From positions 248,001 to 312,000 of the forward strand of contig NZ_RBCI01000001.1 in the NCBI RefSeq assembly GCF_003628535.1: a DNA stretch of 64,000 bases. Direction: 5' to 3'. This document shows positions 45,300-54,007 of this stretch, piece after piece. Each line of letters opens with the position of its first letter. The stretch's first letter is position 1. Both the position numbers and the translations under genes were made by a program. The stretch is from Flavisolibacter nicotianae (lineage in GTDB: Bacteria; Bacteroidota; Bacteroidia; Chitinophagales; Chitinophagaceae). Under the pieces are notes generated by a model. The model searched no databases and was not told the DNA's origin. It was given only the letters and a program-made list of their open reading frames with translations.

Positions 45300-45552
45300 T
45301 GCTTTAGTGTATAGACCTAATCGGCAAGAAAGCTGACTCCATTTTTGTGTAAAGACGTTGTAGCAGTTCTGCTGCCGGGCGGAACAAAAGCGTGTCAACA
45401 TTCTACCTTAACCTCCCGGTCTATCAAAAATCTTTTCGCTGTACACAAAGCAGCAATTCATGCGAACGACCTTCAAGACCATTTGACAAACGCAACGCAA
45501 ATGTTTAGGTCCTACCAGGAGATGCTGTGCCAGCCACAATCGAAATCTTCAT
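45300..45552 (-). pseudogene. Decayed N-terminal fragment of a GT4 glycosyltransferase
   Basis: The 430-bp gap upstream of the intact GT4 is not empty. On the minus strand from the ATG at 45552 one frame reads MKISIVAGTASPGRT, stop, then TFALRLSNGLEGRSHELLLC VQRKDF, two stops, and further fragments (NVDTLLFRPAAELLQRLY). This aligns with the N-terminus of the intact GT4 (T-x3-GGAETF, RLCNEL). The GGAE codons appear here as GGT AGG ACC TAA, each of the last three one substitution from GGG GCC GAA. At least five in-frame stops are present and the C-terminal domains are absent. The stretch 45184-45299 shows nothing recognisable. Confidence 0.7.
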
Positions 45553-45613
45553 AGAGACAAAGTTCTTCGGGGTAGTTTTCCTAAATACTATCCGATGCGT
45601 AGCTAAAAAAGTC

Positions 45614-46576
45614 TTATGCGCTTATGTTGTTTTCACTCAATACCCTATTGTACTTGAAATAATAAATAAGCGTACGATAAAAATTGAGACTAAAAGGATT
45701 GTTTTTGAATGACTTGATCAGAAACGCTTTGGCAGATCTTTTGTCCTTGTAGTCGAGACGAACAGCCGCCGCCTGCCGGTATTTTTCAGCCAACCACTTT
45801 TTGTCCCTTATCAAAGCCTGCTCATAGGCCAGGGCCTTGTCATATTGCTTTACTTCCAGCCAGTCGGTACCGGACTTCAGGCGCTGTTCCTTTAGCTCTT
45901 TTAGCAAACACACAATAGTGAGTTTACGCATGTTATTGAAACTGGCGGTAATGGAGTTCTCGTTTGCACGGTAGTAGTAAAGAGCCTGATTTAAATAATA
46001 GAAAGGGAATTTTTCTGCAACCCGAAAAGCCCAATAGCTGTCGTCACCTAATAATCGATCGAAATACGGTTCAAAGCCACCAACGGATTCTACGACCGTG
46101 CGGCTGAACATGATTCCGGCGCCGGCAAAAACCATTTCTTCATTCGCTGTAACGATAAAACGGCTGGAAGGATAAAAATCCATTTTTACGCATGTTCCGT
46201 CCGGCTGCACACGCCAGTAGTTACACATACAAGCACCCAAACCGTTGTGGATAAAGAACTGTGCAAGCTGAACCTCGAGACGCTCTTTTGCCATCCAATC
46301 ATCGGCATCGAGAAAACAGGCGTATTCACCCGCAAACTGCTTTAATAAAACATTCTTAGAAGCCACATAACCGATGTTCTTCGGGTTGTAGATCCGCTTT
46401 ATTCTTTTGTCAGTAAACGAGTCAATCACCTCTCTTGTGTTATCGCTGGAAACATCATCGAGAATTAGAAGTTCCCAATTGGCATATGTTTGCTCCAACA
46501 CACTCTGGATGGCCTTGGCAATGAAGGGCTCTGCGTTGTAGACCGTCATCAATACAGAAACAAGCGGTTTGTTCAT
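45614..46576 (-). CDS. GT2-family glycosyltransferase
   Basis: A 320-residue inverting GT-A glycosyltransferase. The start at 46576 gives MNKPLVSVLMTVYNAEPFIA, the usual GT2 N-terminus. LLILDDVSSDNTREVIDSF and CFLDADDWMAKERLEVQL carry the nucleotide-binding and DxD metal motifs, and LLGDDSYWAFRVAEKFPFYY has the catalytic-base ED/DD region. The C-terminal ~90 residues are helical and basic. It is separated from the upstream nucleotidyltransferase stop by one base. Confidence 0.88.
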   Translation of the reverse strand: MNKPLVSVLMTVYNAEPFIAKAIQSVLEQTYANWELLILDDVSSDNTREVIDSFTDKRIKRIYNPKNIGYVASKNVLLKQFAGEYACFLDADDWMAKERLEVQLAQFFIHNGLGACMCNYWRVQPDGTCVKMDFYPSSRFIVTANEEMVFAGAGIMFSRTVVESVGGFEPYFDRLLGDDSYWAFRVAEKFPFYYLNQALYYYRANENSITASFNNMRKLTIVCLLKELKEQRLKSGTDWLEVKQYDKALAYEQALIRDKKWLAEKYRQAAAVRLDYKDKRSAKAFLIKSFKNNPFSLNFYRTLIYYFKYNRVLSENNISA

Positions 46577-46577
46577 G

Positions 46578-47675
46578 TTAGCGGATTGAAACAATGTCTT
46601 TAAAGCCGAGTTTTTGTACCGTTTTGTTGTATTCACTCCACTCACCAATGTCCATCCATGCTCCTTCGCTAACGGGAAAGACACCTATTCGTCCATTCCG
46701 CAACCTGACTTTCTCAATCAACTCTGTAATGTGGAAATGCTGATTTTCAGGAATTTCGTCCAGGAGATGCGCTTCCAGGATATACATACCGGAGTTGATC
46801 TTGAACGTATACTCCGGTTTTTCCTGAATACTTTGCAGCATGCCTCCCTCCTTGGTTTCCAGTACACCATAGGGGATGGGATAATGCTTTAATACCCCCA
46901 CAATGGTAATCTCGTTTTTATTCTCCTGGTGGTACTTGTAAATCTCCGAGTAATCACAATCGATGATAATATCGCAATTCGACACAAAAAAGGGTTTCGT
47001 GATTTTCCCTTTTAACAAGTACAGACTGCCTGCTGTACCTAAAAAATTCTCTTCGTGGATGTACTCCAGTTGATATTGGCTGTTGTTCAGCGTGTCGAAA
47101 TAGTGCCGGATCATTTCCGCTTTGTAATTTACCGTCATCACAAAAGAATGGCAGTTAACAGCGACAAAACGATCGAGAATGTGCTCCAAAATCGTTTTGT
47201 CCCCGACTGGAATAAGGGGCTTGGGCAGCACATTGGTAATGGGTTTCAGGCGAGAACCTTTGCCGCCGGCCATAATCACGACAGGTAAGCCCAGATCGGC
47301 GCTAGGAATCTTTTTATCGTAACCAAAAACCTCCTCCCAGAAATAGACACGTTCTAAAGTTGCTCCTTCACTTACTACGGGCATACACTCTGTGCGGTAC
47401 TGAAGCATGCGGTTTTTGATGATCTCAAAGTCTTCATCAGGCTTTGCTACCAATATACCATTTTGGCGAATGATGTTACCGATCGGAGCATCAACGGAAA
47501 CATTCTTAATAATACCTCTTTGTATGTCCCCAATGCTTAAAAGGCCCACAAATTGCTTGTCATCCATCACCAATAATAGCTTTGCCTGCAGTTCATCCAT
47601 TTTTTTCAATGCGGTTAGAATGCTGGTTTGCGGTGCGATGGTGATCTCCCGTATCCTTTCTTTGTTTTCTTTCAT
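46578..47675 (-). CDS. CBS-domain sugar nucleotidyltransferase (PtmE-like)
   Basis: A 365-residue protein with an N-terminal pair of CBS domains (about 1-120; LLLVMDDKQFVGLLSIGDIQ) and a C-terminal nucleotidyltransferase domain (130-365) with AGGKGSRLKP (136-145), PLIPVGDKTILEHILDRF, FFVSNCDIIIDCDY and GEWSEYNKTV. This arrangement matches PtmE, the GDP-GlcN-forming enzyme of the GDP-linked legionaminic acid pathway. Its location two genes from a LegB-like dehydratase supports that relation, but the other legionaminate genes are absent, so the final sugar is unknown. The start overlaps the upstream epimerase stop by 4 bp. Confidence 0.82.
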   Translation of the reverse strand: MKENKERIREITIAPQTSILTALKKMDELQAKLLLVMDDKQFVGLLSIGDIQRGIIKNVSVDAPIGNIIRQNGILVAKPDEDFEIIKNRMLQYRTECMPVVSEGATLERVYFWEEVFGYDKKIPSADLGLPVVIMAGGKGSRLKPITNVLPKPLIPVGDKTILEHILDRFVAVNCHSFVMTVNYKAEMIRHYFDTLNNSQYQLEYIHEENFLGTAGSLYLLKGKITKPFFVSNCDIIIDCDYSEIYKYHQENKNEITIVGVLKHYPIPYGVLETKEGGMLQSIQEKPEYTFKINSGMYILEAHLLDEIPENQHFHITELIEKVRLRNGRIGVFPVSEGAWMDIGEWSEYNKTVQKLGFKDIVSIR

Positions 47676-48535
47676 ATGGAAACTTTGCCCTTTGTTGCCA
47701 ACATCTCCTCAAGTCCCTGTTCAAAGGTAACAGACGGTTGCCAGCACAGTTTTTCTTTTGCCTTGGCATTGTTGCAAATGGTGTCGAGAATTTCGGCAGG
47801 CCGCCGCTGATCCACAGTCTTCAGACGTAACGCTTTCCCGGTCAGCGCTTGTAACAGCTGTGCAATTTCAGGAATGGAGTAGCTGATTCCGCCGCCAAGA
47901 TTAAAAATCTCGCAACCGGTACCTTCATCGGTTGTTGCCAGTAAAATTGCTTTGGCAACATCCCGTGCATGCACATAATCTCTTTTCGGTCGAACATCAA
48001 AGACAGTCACTTCTTCATTCTTGATGTGGTGCGAAACCAGTTTGGGTAAAAGAAAATGTTCGGCTTGCCCTAAGCCATAAATATTAAAAGGACGGAGAAT
48101 GGTGCAGGGAACGTCAAAATCGCGGTGATACGCTCGGCAAAGCTCTTCTGCGAGCACCTTACTTTGGGCATAGGGATTGAATGGTTGCACCGGATGTCTT
48201 TCATCAATAGGCTGGTAAAGTGGTTGTCCGTAAACATACGAGCTGACGTAAACCATCCTTGCCCTGCAGCGGCGCACCTGTTCCAGCATGTTCAAGGTGC
48301 CGTTGACATTGGTATCATAAAAAAAATGCGGCTTTGTATACGAGTCGGGCACGTAAGAAACGGCAGCAAGATGAACCAGCACATCAAAGGGCGGTATTCC
48401 CCCCAGCGACTCAATCTGCCGAATGTCATGGCCGGTCCTTCTGCTCACAGGAATGATGTTGATTCCCTGTTCATGCAGCAGGGTTTTTACATAGCTGCCC
48501 AAAAAGCCATCGATCCCGGTAACGGCTACTCTCAC
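47672..48535 (-). CDS. NAD-dependent sugar epimerase/dehydratase (SDR)
   Basis: A 287-residue extended SDR enzyme: GIDGFLGSYVKTLL near the N-terminus for NAD binding (the first glycine motif is TGxxGFLG), VHLAAVSY, MVYVSSYVYGQPL, catalytic YAQSKVLAEELC (YxxxK), LRPFNIYGLGQ and DYVHARDVAKAILLA. It probably acts on the nucleotide sugar made by the two flanking genes (LegB-like and PtmE-like). It lies 2 bp after the LegB-like gene and overlaps the nucleotidyltransferase by 4 bp. The exact reaction (epimerisation, reduction or dehydration) is not visible. Confidence 0.8.
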   Translation of the reverse strand: MRVAVTGIDGFLGSYVKTLLHEQGINIIPVSRRTGHDIRQIESLGGIPPFDVLVHLAAVSYVPDSYTKPHFFYDTNVNGTLNMLEQVRRCRARMVYVSSYVYGQPLYQPIDERHPVQPFNPYAQSKVLAEELCRAYHRDFDVPCTILRPFNIYGLGQAEHFLLPKLVSHHIKNEEVTVFDVRPKRDYVHARDVAKAILLATTDEGTGCEIFNLGGGISYSIPEIAQLLQALTGKALRLKTVDQRRPAEILDTICNNAKAKEKLCWQPSVTFEQGLEEMLATKGKVSI

Positions 48536-48537
48536 GG

Positions 48538-49536
48538 TTAAATATTATAAATGCCAGCCTTGTATTGGTGAATGTTCTCTGGCTGCCGGAACCACGCGAC
48601 CGTTTCCTCCAGGCCTGCCTTGAAACTATACTCCTGCTGCCAGAGGGTATGTTGCTTTAGTTTTTCATTTGACCCATAAAGGCGGAACACCTCGCTCTTT
48701 GCAGGTCGAAGCCTGTCATTGTCTGTCGCAATGTTGGCTTTCGGATTGATGATGTCGATCAGCGTTTGTGCTACATCTTTGACACTGATCTCGGACTGTG
48801 TGGCAATGTTGCAATCTTCGCCAATCAACGAATCTGCTTTGGCTATTTCCACAAAACCGCTGACAGTATCTTTTACGTAAAGAAGATCTCGGGTCGGCGA
48901 CAGGTCGCCCAGTTGGATGGTGGAATAACCGTTCAATAACTGGGTGATAATCGTGGGGATTACGGCTCTTGCCGATTGGCGTGGACCAAAGGTATTAAAC
49001 GGTCGCACGATAGTAAGCGGCAGGTTGAAGCTCCGGTAAAATGATTCTGCAATGCAATCCGCTCCAATCTTGGAGGCGGAATACGGTGATTGTGGCTGCC
49101 GCGGATGTTTTTCGTTGATGGGAATGTATTGTGCTGTTCCGTACACTTCGGACGTAGAGGTTACCAGGACCCGCTCGATGCCAAGGTCCCTTGCAGCCTG
49201 TACAATGTTGAGGGTACCTTTGATGTTGGTATCAATATACGAATCTGGCGAATGGTAACTATAAGGAATCGCAATCAGGGCGGCGAGGTGGAAGACGACT
49301 TCCGTACCCTTCAATGCAGTCCGTACGCCGTTGGGGTCCCTGATGTCCCCCGTAAAGACATCGATTTGCTGGCGTTTCTCTGCTGTTAACGTATCGAGCC
49401 AGCCCCAGGAGTTGAACGAATTGTAATAACAAAATGCCTTGACCTTGCAGCCTTCAGCTAATAGTCTTTCTACTAAGTGGCTTCCGATGAATCCGTCGGC
49501 GCCGGTAACGAGAACTCTTTTATTTAACAGGTCCAT
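48538..49536 (-). CDS. LegB-like nucleotide-sugar 4,6-dehydratase
   Basis: A 332-residue extended SDR. The TGADGFIGSHLVERLL NAD motif is followed by CYYNSFNSWGWLD, the segment I associate with LegB (GDP-GlcNAc 4,6-dehydratase of legionaminic acid synthesis). VLVTSTSEVYGTA, YSASKIGADCIAESFY (YxxxK) and RPFNTFGPRQSARAVIPT complete the active site. With the PtmE-like enzyme it would form a GDP-linked 4-keto-6-deoxy amino sugar; no LegC, LegG, LegI or LegF follows in the window. It lies 7 bp upstream of nothing on this strand but the GT2 at 49544 precedes it in transcription order. Confidence 0.82.
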   Translation of the reverse strand: MDLLNKRVLVTGADGFIGSHLVERLLAEGCKVKAFCYYNSFNSWGWLDTLTAEKRQQIDVFTGDIRDPNGVRTALKGTEVVFHLAALIAIPYSYHSPDSYIDTNIKGTLNIVQAARDLGIERVLVTSTSEVYGTAQYIPINEKHPRQPQSPYSASKIGADCIAESFYRSFNLPLTIVRPFNTFGPRQSARAVIPTIITQLLNGYSTIQLGDLSPTRDLLYVKDTVSGFVEIAKADSLIGEDCNIATQSEISVKDVAQTLIDIINPKANIATDNDRLRPAKSEVFRLYGSNEKLKQHTLWQQEYSFKAGLEETVAWFRQPENIHQYKAGIYNI

Positions 49537-49543
49537 AATTAAT

Positions 49544-50434
49544 TCAGTGCGTTACTTTAGGCTTTCGGAGAAGCCCGAAGAGTTTCAGAAAATTGTGCTT
49601 CAGAATAGCAAACCGGTAAACGGATCCATCCTGAACTTTCAGCGTATCAAAAATGTTTTTTAAACCAGGCCGCTCCCGTGTTAGGTGCAGAAACTGCTGG
49701 TAGACGATCTCCTGCTTGCCGCTCTTGTAGTACCGGTGGTCTCTGTACCTCTCAATAGTCTGAAGCATTCCCTGGATGTACGTTGGATTGCTCGCTTGTG
49801 ACATGTTGCTTGCATGTCGTCGATAGTATACCAAGAAATCATTTACAAAACCGATTTTGTATCGCTGACTCAACCGGATCCATAAATCCCAATCTTCAAT
49901 CAGCAAATCTTCGTTGAAACCACCCACTTCATGGGCCTTTGTTACATCCAGCAACACACCTGGTGCCACAAGAAAGTTCCCTTTGATCAGTTCATCGAAC
50001 ACATACCCTTCGTAGCGTCTTTCGCCTCTTTGCTCAACTAACTCTTGCGTATCATCATAAAATGTAAACGCCTCCGAATAAACAACGGCAATGGTATCAT
50101 CGGCTGCGATTTTCGAAACCTTGGCGGCGATGTTTGTTTCCGCCATCCAGTCATCTGCAGAGATGATGCAGGCATAGCGGCCCCGAGCCCGTTTCAACAG
50201 CCAGTTGAAATTGGCTGCGATACCACAGGGACTTTCCCTTTTAAAAGCCTGAAACGAAACATGTTGTTTTTCCAGAAACGCCTGCGCCACGTCAAACGTA
50301 TGATCGGAGGAATGATTATCAAGATATACAATCTCAAGATTGCTGAATGTTTGCTGACAGATCGATTGCAGGCATTGCACCACGTAAGGTGCATGATTCC
50401 AGGACAATACACAAACAGATATGACCGGGCTCAT
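49544..50434 (-). CDS. GT2-family glycosyltransferase
   Basis: A 296-residue GT-A enzyme. The start at 50434 (MSPVISVCVLSWNHAPYVVQ) overlaps the flippase stop by 4 bp, which settles the start against a longer frame. IVYLDNHSSDHTFDVAQAFL and ACIISADDWMAETNIAAKVS give the nucleotide-binding and DxD-type motifs, and GGFNEDLLIEDWDLWIRLSQ the ED catalytic region. It belongs to the same transcription unit as wzx upstream and legB downstream. Confidence 0.88.
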   Translation of the reverse strand: MSPVISVCVLSWNHAPYVVQCLQSICQQTFSNLEIVYLDNHSSDHTFDVAQAFLEKQHVSFQAFKRESPCGIAANFNWLLKRARGRYACIISADDWMAETNIAAKVSKIAADDTIAVVYSEAFTFYDDTQELVEQRGERRYEGYVFDELIKGNFLVAPGVLLDVTKAHEVGGFNEDLLIEDWDLWIRLSQRYKIGFVNDFLVYYRRHASNMSQASNPTYIQGMLQTIERYRDHRYYKSGKQEIVYQQFLHLTRERPGLKNIFDTLKVQDGSVYRFAILKHNFLKLFGLLRKPKVTH

Positions 50435-51672
50435 AGAATATACTTCCAGACAATTACGAGTTGTGCAATGAGATATAAAAATGAGTTCAAAGAAAAAGCG
50501 TAAACAGTCCCGACCAATCCAAAGTGATTGATGAAAACATAGCTCACCGCCGTGGAAACGACTGCAAAGCCGATTTCTGTAAGGATGAAAGCTTTTTTCA
50601 TGGCTTTGGCAATGACCAGATAAGCCAATATCCATGAAGCAATCTTAATAACGTCGCCAAAGAGTTGCCACTTCATTAGCGAGAGCATTTCAATAAATTG
50701 ATGTGACAAAAGATATTTCACAATGAGATCACGCATCAGCCACACACTGATTGTTATAAGAAGAACGAGTGGCATGATGCGCAGGTATCCCAACAGCAAC
50801 TCCTTTTTGATGTCTGCCTTTTCTTTCAATTGCGACAGTTTGGGAAGATAATAGACGCCCATCACGGCATAGACAAAATTCAAATAATAATCACTCAAAC
50901 GGGTATTGGCCTGCCACAGCCCTGCTGCAAATGGATTTAAATTGTGCAGGAGCTTTGTACGGATAAACAGTTGAACAGTAGGAGCCAGAATGCCACTGAC
51001 AACAGTCATCAAAGAAAAACCGAGCAACAGGCGAATGATGGCGGGATCCGGCTTGCGAATTTGTGGCCAGGAAGGGGCAAGACCAGTTTTTTTAAGGATC
51101 GTATAAAAGAGATAGAACATGACAGCAGAAGAAGTGATGTTGGCCAGCAATACCCCTTTTATTCCCCAGAAATGTTTACCAAATAAAAGAAAAGCAATGT
51201 TTGCAACAGCCATCGTGATGTTCAAAATAGCCATTTGATGGATCTTGCCAAGTGCATTCAAGATCGAAGTCACAATATTGTTGAAAACAGAAAAAACCAG
51301 AAAGGATCCAAAAACGATAAAGACAATCGTGAATTCCGGCGTATCAAAAATAAGCTTTGAAAGAAAATAAGAGAACACGATGCACACAAGACTTACAACC
51401 AATGTACAGGAAAGCACTAGCGCCAAAGAACTGCTAATGATTACCCGCCGCTTCGCCTCTTCTTTGTATTCGGATACATATTTGACCACACCTGACCCGC
51501 AGGCAGCGGATGCCAGAAAGCTCAGCATCATCGTGGCATTCGTAAACTGTCCCACATAAGCCATCCCCTGCGGTCCAATAATGACAGCAACGTATTTCGT
51601 CGTAATCAGTCCGCACAACATGGTGACGCCAGTGGAAAGAGAAGCCCAAAAAGAGGTTTTTAAAAAATTCAT
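50431..51672 (-). CDS. wzx: Polysaccharide repeat-unit flippase (Wzx/MATE-like)
   Basis: A 413-residue inner membrane protein with about twelve hydrophobic helices, of the Wzx/RfbX oligosaccharide flippase type and closest in flavour to WzxE-like O-antigen translocases. It would flip undecaprenyl-linked repeat units to the periplasm. MNFLKTSFWASLSTGVTMLC at 51672 is the usual family start; a longer start at 51699 would overlap the aminotransferase by 11 bp. Polar or charged breaks occur at KYVSEYKEEAKRR, ANTRLSDYYLNF and SQLKEKADIKKE. Confidence 0.87.
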   Translation of the reverse strand: MNFLKTSFWASLSTGVTMLCGLITTKYVAVIIGPQGMAYVGQFTNATMMLSFLASAACGSGVVKYVSEYKEEAKRRVIISSSLALVLSCTLVVSLVCIVFSYFLSKLIFDTPEFTIVFIVFGSFLVFSVFNNIVTSILNALGKIHQMAILNITMAVANIAFLLFGKHFWGIKGVLLANITSSAVMFYLFYTILKKTGLAPSWPQIRKPDPAIIRLLLGFSLMTVVSGILAPTVQLFIRTKLLHNLNPFAAGLWQANTRLSDYYLNFVYAVMGVYYLPKLSQLKEKADIKKELLLGYLRIMPLVLLITISVWLMRDLIVKYLLSHQFIEMLSLMKWQLFGDVIKIASWILAYLVIAKAMKKAFILTEIGFAVVSTAVSYVFINHFGLVGTVYAFSLNSFLYLIAQLVIVWKYIL

Positions 51673-51688
51673 TCCAATAACCCTGTCC

Positions 51689-52795
51689 TTACCGGCCAAA
51701 AAATGATTTAATTTCCTGTGCGACTAAGCCAACATCCTGCTGCGTCATTCCAATCCACAAAGGCAGGCTTAGGCAGGTATTGGCAATTTCTTCAGCAATC
51801 GGGAAGTCTCCCTTTTGAAAGTCCAAGGATTGGTAGGCTTTCTGTAGGTGCGGCGGGATCGGATAATGAATCAATGTTCCGATCCCGGCATTTGAAAGAT
51901 GCTGCTGCAGCGCGTCTCGCGCTGCAGTTCGGATGACATATAGATGGTAAACATGCGTGGCGCCAGGAGCAACGTACGGCAGTACCACTTCCTGTATGTC
52001 CTTTAATTCATTGTTGTACCAGACTGCTATCTGCTGACGCATCTCGGTCCATTCAGGAAGGTATTTGAGCTTAACACTCAGAAATCCGGCCTGGCACTCG
52101 TCGAGCCGCATATTGAAGCCAATGGTTTCATTGAAATATTTTTTTTGTGAGCCGTAGTTCCGCAGCACTACCGCTTTCTGCGCCAGCAGTTCATCATTGG
52201 TTGTAACCGCTCCGGCATCACCCAAGGCTCCCAAGTTTTTTCCGGGATAGAAGCTTGTGCCGTTTATATGGCCCCAGCTGCCGGCCGGCTTCCCATTGAA
52301 AGCAGCGCCCTGCGCCTGGGCGTTATCTTCGACAACATACAGGTTGTACGTTTCGGCAATGGCCATAATGGCTTTCATATTGCAGCACTGCCCGTACAGG
52401 TGGACCGGCATTATTGCTTTGGTTCGGGACGTGATAGCCGCTTCAATATTGGCCGGATCAATATTAAAGGTCTGCAAGTTGGGCTCGGCAAAAACTGGTG
52501 TCGCACCCACGTAGGATACTGCCAACGCTGTGGCGATATATGTATTAGAGGGGACAATCACTTCGTCGCCTTCGCCGATCTTCAATGCCCTAAGTGCAAT
52601 ATGCAGTGCGTCGAGGCCATTACTGACACCCACAGTGTGTGCAACCTTGTTGAACGCGCTGTACTCCTCTTCAAATTGCTTTAACCGGTTGCCTAAAATA
52701 TACCAACCTTCATCAAAAAATGTCTCGAACGATTTCAGAATTTCTTCCCGGATCAAACGGTTACCGTGTGCAAACGACAAAAAGGGTACTCTCAT
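51689..52795 (-). CDS. DegT/DnrJ-family sugar aminotransferase (FdtB/QdtB-like)
   Basis: A 368-residue PLP enzyme that aminates a 3-keto-6-deoxy nucleotide sugar. The N-terminal [31 protein letters not shown] and [14 protein letters not shown], the central [11 protein letters not shown] and the PLP lysine region [15 protein letters not shown], and [13 protein letters not shown] are family motifs. With RmlA, RmlB, a ketoisomerase and the N-acetyltransferase in the same locus it completes a dTDP-Fuc3NAc/Qui3NAc type pathway. It is the intact aminotransferase; a decayed homologue lies at 54748-55068. Confidence 0.88.
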   Translation of the reverse strand: MRVPFLSFAHGNRLIREEILKSFETFFDEGWYILGNRLKQFEEEYSAFNKVAHTVGVSNGLDALHIALRALKIGEGDEVIVPSNTYIATALAVSYVGATPVFAEPNLQTFNIDPANIEAAITSRTKAIMPVHLYGQCCNMKAIMAIAETYNLYVVEDNAQAQGAAFNGKPAGSWGHINGTSFYPGKNLGALGDAGAVTTNDELLAQKAVVLRNYGSQKKYFNETIGFNMRLDECQAGFLSVKLKYLPEWTEMRQQIAVWYNNELKDIQEVVLPYVAPGATHVYHLYVIRTAARDALQQHLSNAGIGTLIHYPIPPHLQKAYQSLDFQKGDFPIAEEIANTCLSLPLWIGMTQQDVGLVAQEIKSFFGR

Positions 52796-52801
52796 TTTTG
52801 A

Positions 52802-53134
52802 CTAACTTGTTATTGTATACGCTATACTTCTCTCCACCGGCGTCAATGAACTCGTGATTTCCCGCCGCCTGCAATTTATCCCTTTTTTCGTTGAGTCATC
52901 CGACAGCGCTGGCCGGGTTTCCAATTCCGAGGCTTGCGAAAGTACTTTTTTGGTAACGACAGTTCCAGCACCCACAATCGCAAAAGCGCCGACTTCCACC
53001 CCGCCTGGCACAACATATTTCCAGAAAGTTCGGGCCAAAGAGAAGGATAGCTGGGTTTCATTTTCAAAAAATGAAAGGTTTCCTCTTTCGTCCAAAATTC
53101 CAGGTAGTTGTATACGTCTGACCTGATCAAGCAT
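52802..53134 (-). pseudogene. Relic: ketoisomerase 5' part fused to acetyltransferase 3' part
   Basis: The frame starts like a FdtA-type cupin (IQLPGILDERGNLSFFENET, then TFWKYVVPGG), close to the intact ketoisomerase at 56045, but at the conserved PGG it switches to the end of a left-handed-helix acetyltransferase (VEVGAFAIVGAGTVVTKK). This indicates an internal deletion joining two adjacent genes. Beyond it the acetyltransferase continues in another frame as FASLGIGNPASAVG, a stop TGA (52896-52898) where Trp is expected, then LNEKRDKLQ and [14 protein letters not shown] one-base deletion near 52941 explains the frame change. The product cannot be active in either role. Confidence 0.8.
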
Positions 53135-53152
53135 CTAAAGAAATCTTTTGGA

Positions 53153-54007
53153 TCAAAGTCGAATCCATTCTTTGGGGATAAAGTCATTCATCTCTCTTTC
53201 CTGCTCTGCAATCCATACTTTTGGTGCTACCACCGTTTTTTCCGGATTTTGATTTAGCCATGCACCCCACCAACTAAAACCACTGTTGGCAATGATGTTG
53301 TGCCGGCAGTTTTTCATGAGTTCCATATCCCAGTAATTGTTTTCATCACGGTTAAAGTTGACAACCTCATAGTTGAATGGGAACCGGATATTGTCAATTA
53401 CCCACTCAGGTTCATCAGAAAAAATATACAGATAAGGGTCGGCCAGTTGGCTACAAATTTTATCAATGGCGGCTTCATAATAGTCTTTTGTGAGCATCCC
53501 GTGGAATGAAGTGAGTGCATAATCACCCCGTCTGAAATGGACGCTTACCGCATTTGTCGCCCTGATTTTGTGAAGACAGCTGCTGTTTTTTTGATTTGGC
53601 TGTTCATTTGGTGTAAATTCTCTTAAGAGACAATCTCTGACTTCCTCAAAATATTTGTAGCTGTTAAAATAACCATCCAGCACACTGTTGTTCTTCGTTT
53701 CAATGATTGACGGATCAAACCGCGAAAAATCTTTTTCTTTCACCACAACCAGAGAGAATGGATTCAGGCTTTTGAGCCGGTGCATCGTTCTTATCTTCCA
53801 GTACAAACGAGAATAATCAACTTCTTTGTATTGGACGTTCAACTTGTCCAACTTAAACGTTCTGGGAAAAGTAGAATTTTGATTTTCTGACTTATACCAA
53901 CTTAGATCAAGATATAATTCTGTTTGGTTTTTCAAGCTAAGGTTTCGGCCAAGGGCATATTGTAGCATTTGTCCGGCAAGACCTCCGTATAGTTTCGAGA
54001 CAATCAT
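53153..54007 (-). CDS. GT11-family alpha-1,2-fucosyltransferase-like enzyme
   Basis: A 284-residue GT11 glycosyltransferase. The N-terminal MIVSKLYGGLAGQMLQYALG, the donor-binding VSVHFRRGDY (HxRRGDY, around residue 155-165), YLYIFSDEPEWV and NIIANSGFSWWGAWLNQNPE are diagnostic. It would transfer fucose from GDP-fucose, although no GDP-fucose synthesis genes lie in the window. The gene is AT-rich compared with its surroundings (for example 17 G+C in the 60 bases 53881-53940) and overlaps fkbM by 4 bp. It sits between the two relics of the 3-amino-sugar cassette. Confidence 0.9.
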   Translation of the reverse strand: MIVSKLYGGLAGQMLQYALGRNLSLKNQTELYLDLSWYKSENQNSTFPRTFKLDKLNVQYKEVDYSRLYWKIRTMHRLKSLNPFSLVVVKEKDFSRFDPSIIETKNNSVLDGYFNSYKYFEEVRDCLLREFTPNEQPNQKNSSCLHKIRATNAVSVHFRRGDYALTSFHGMLTKDYYEAAIDKICSQLADPYLYIFSDEPEWVIDNIRFPFNYEVVNFNRDENNYWDMELMKNCRHNIIANSGFSWWGAWLNQNPEKTVVAPKVWIAEQEREMNDFIPKEWIRL

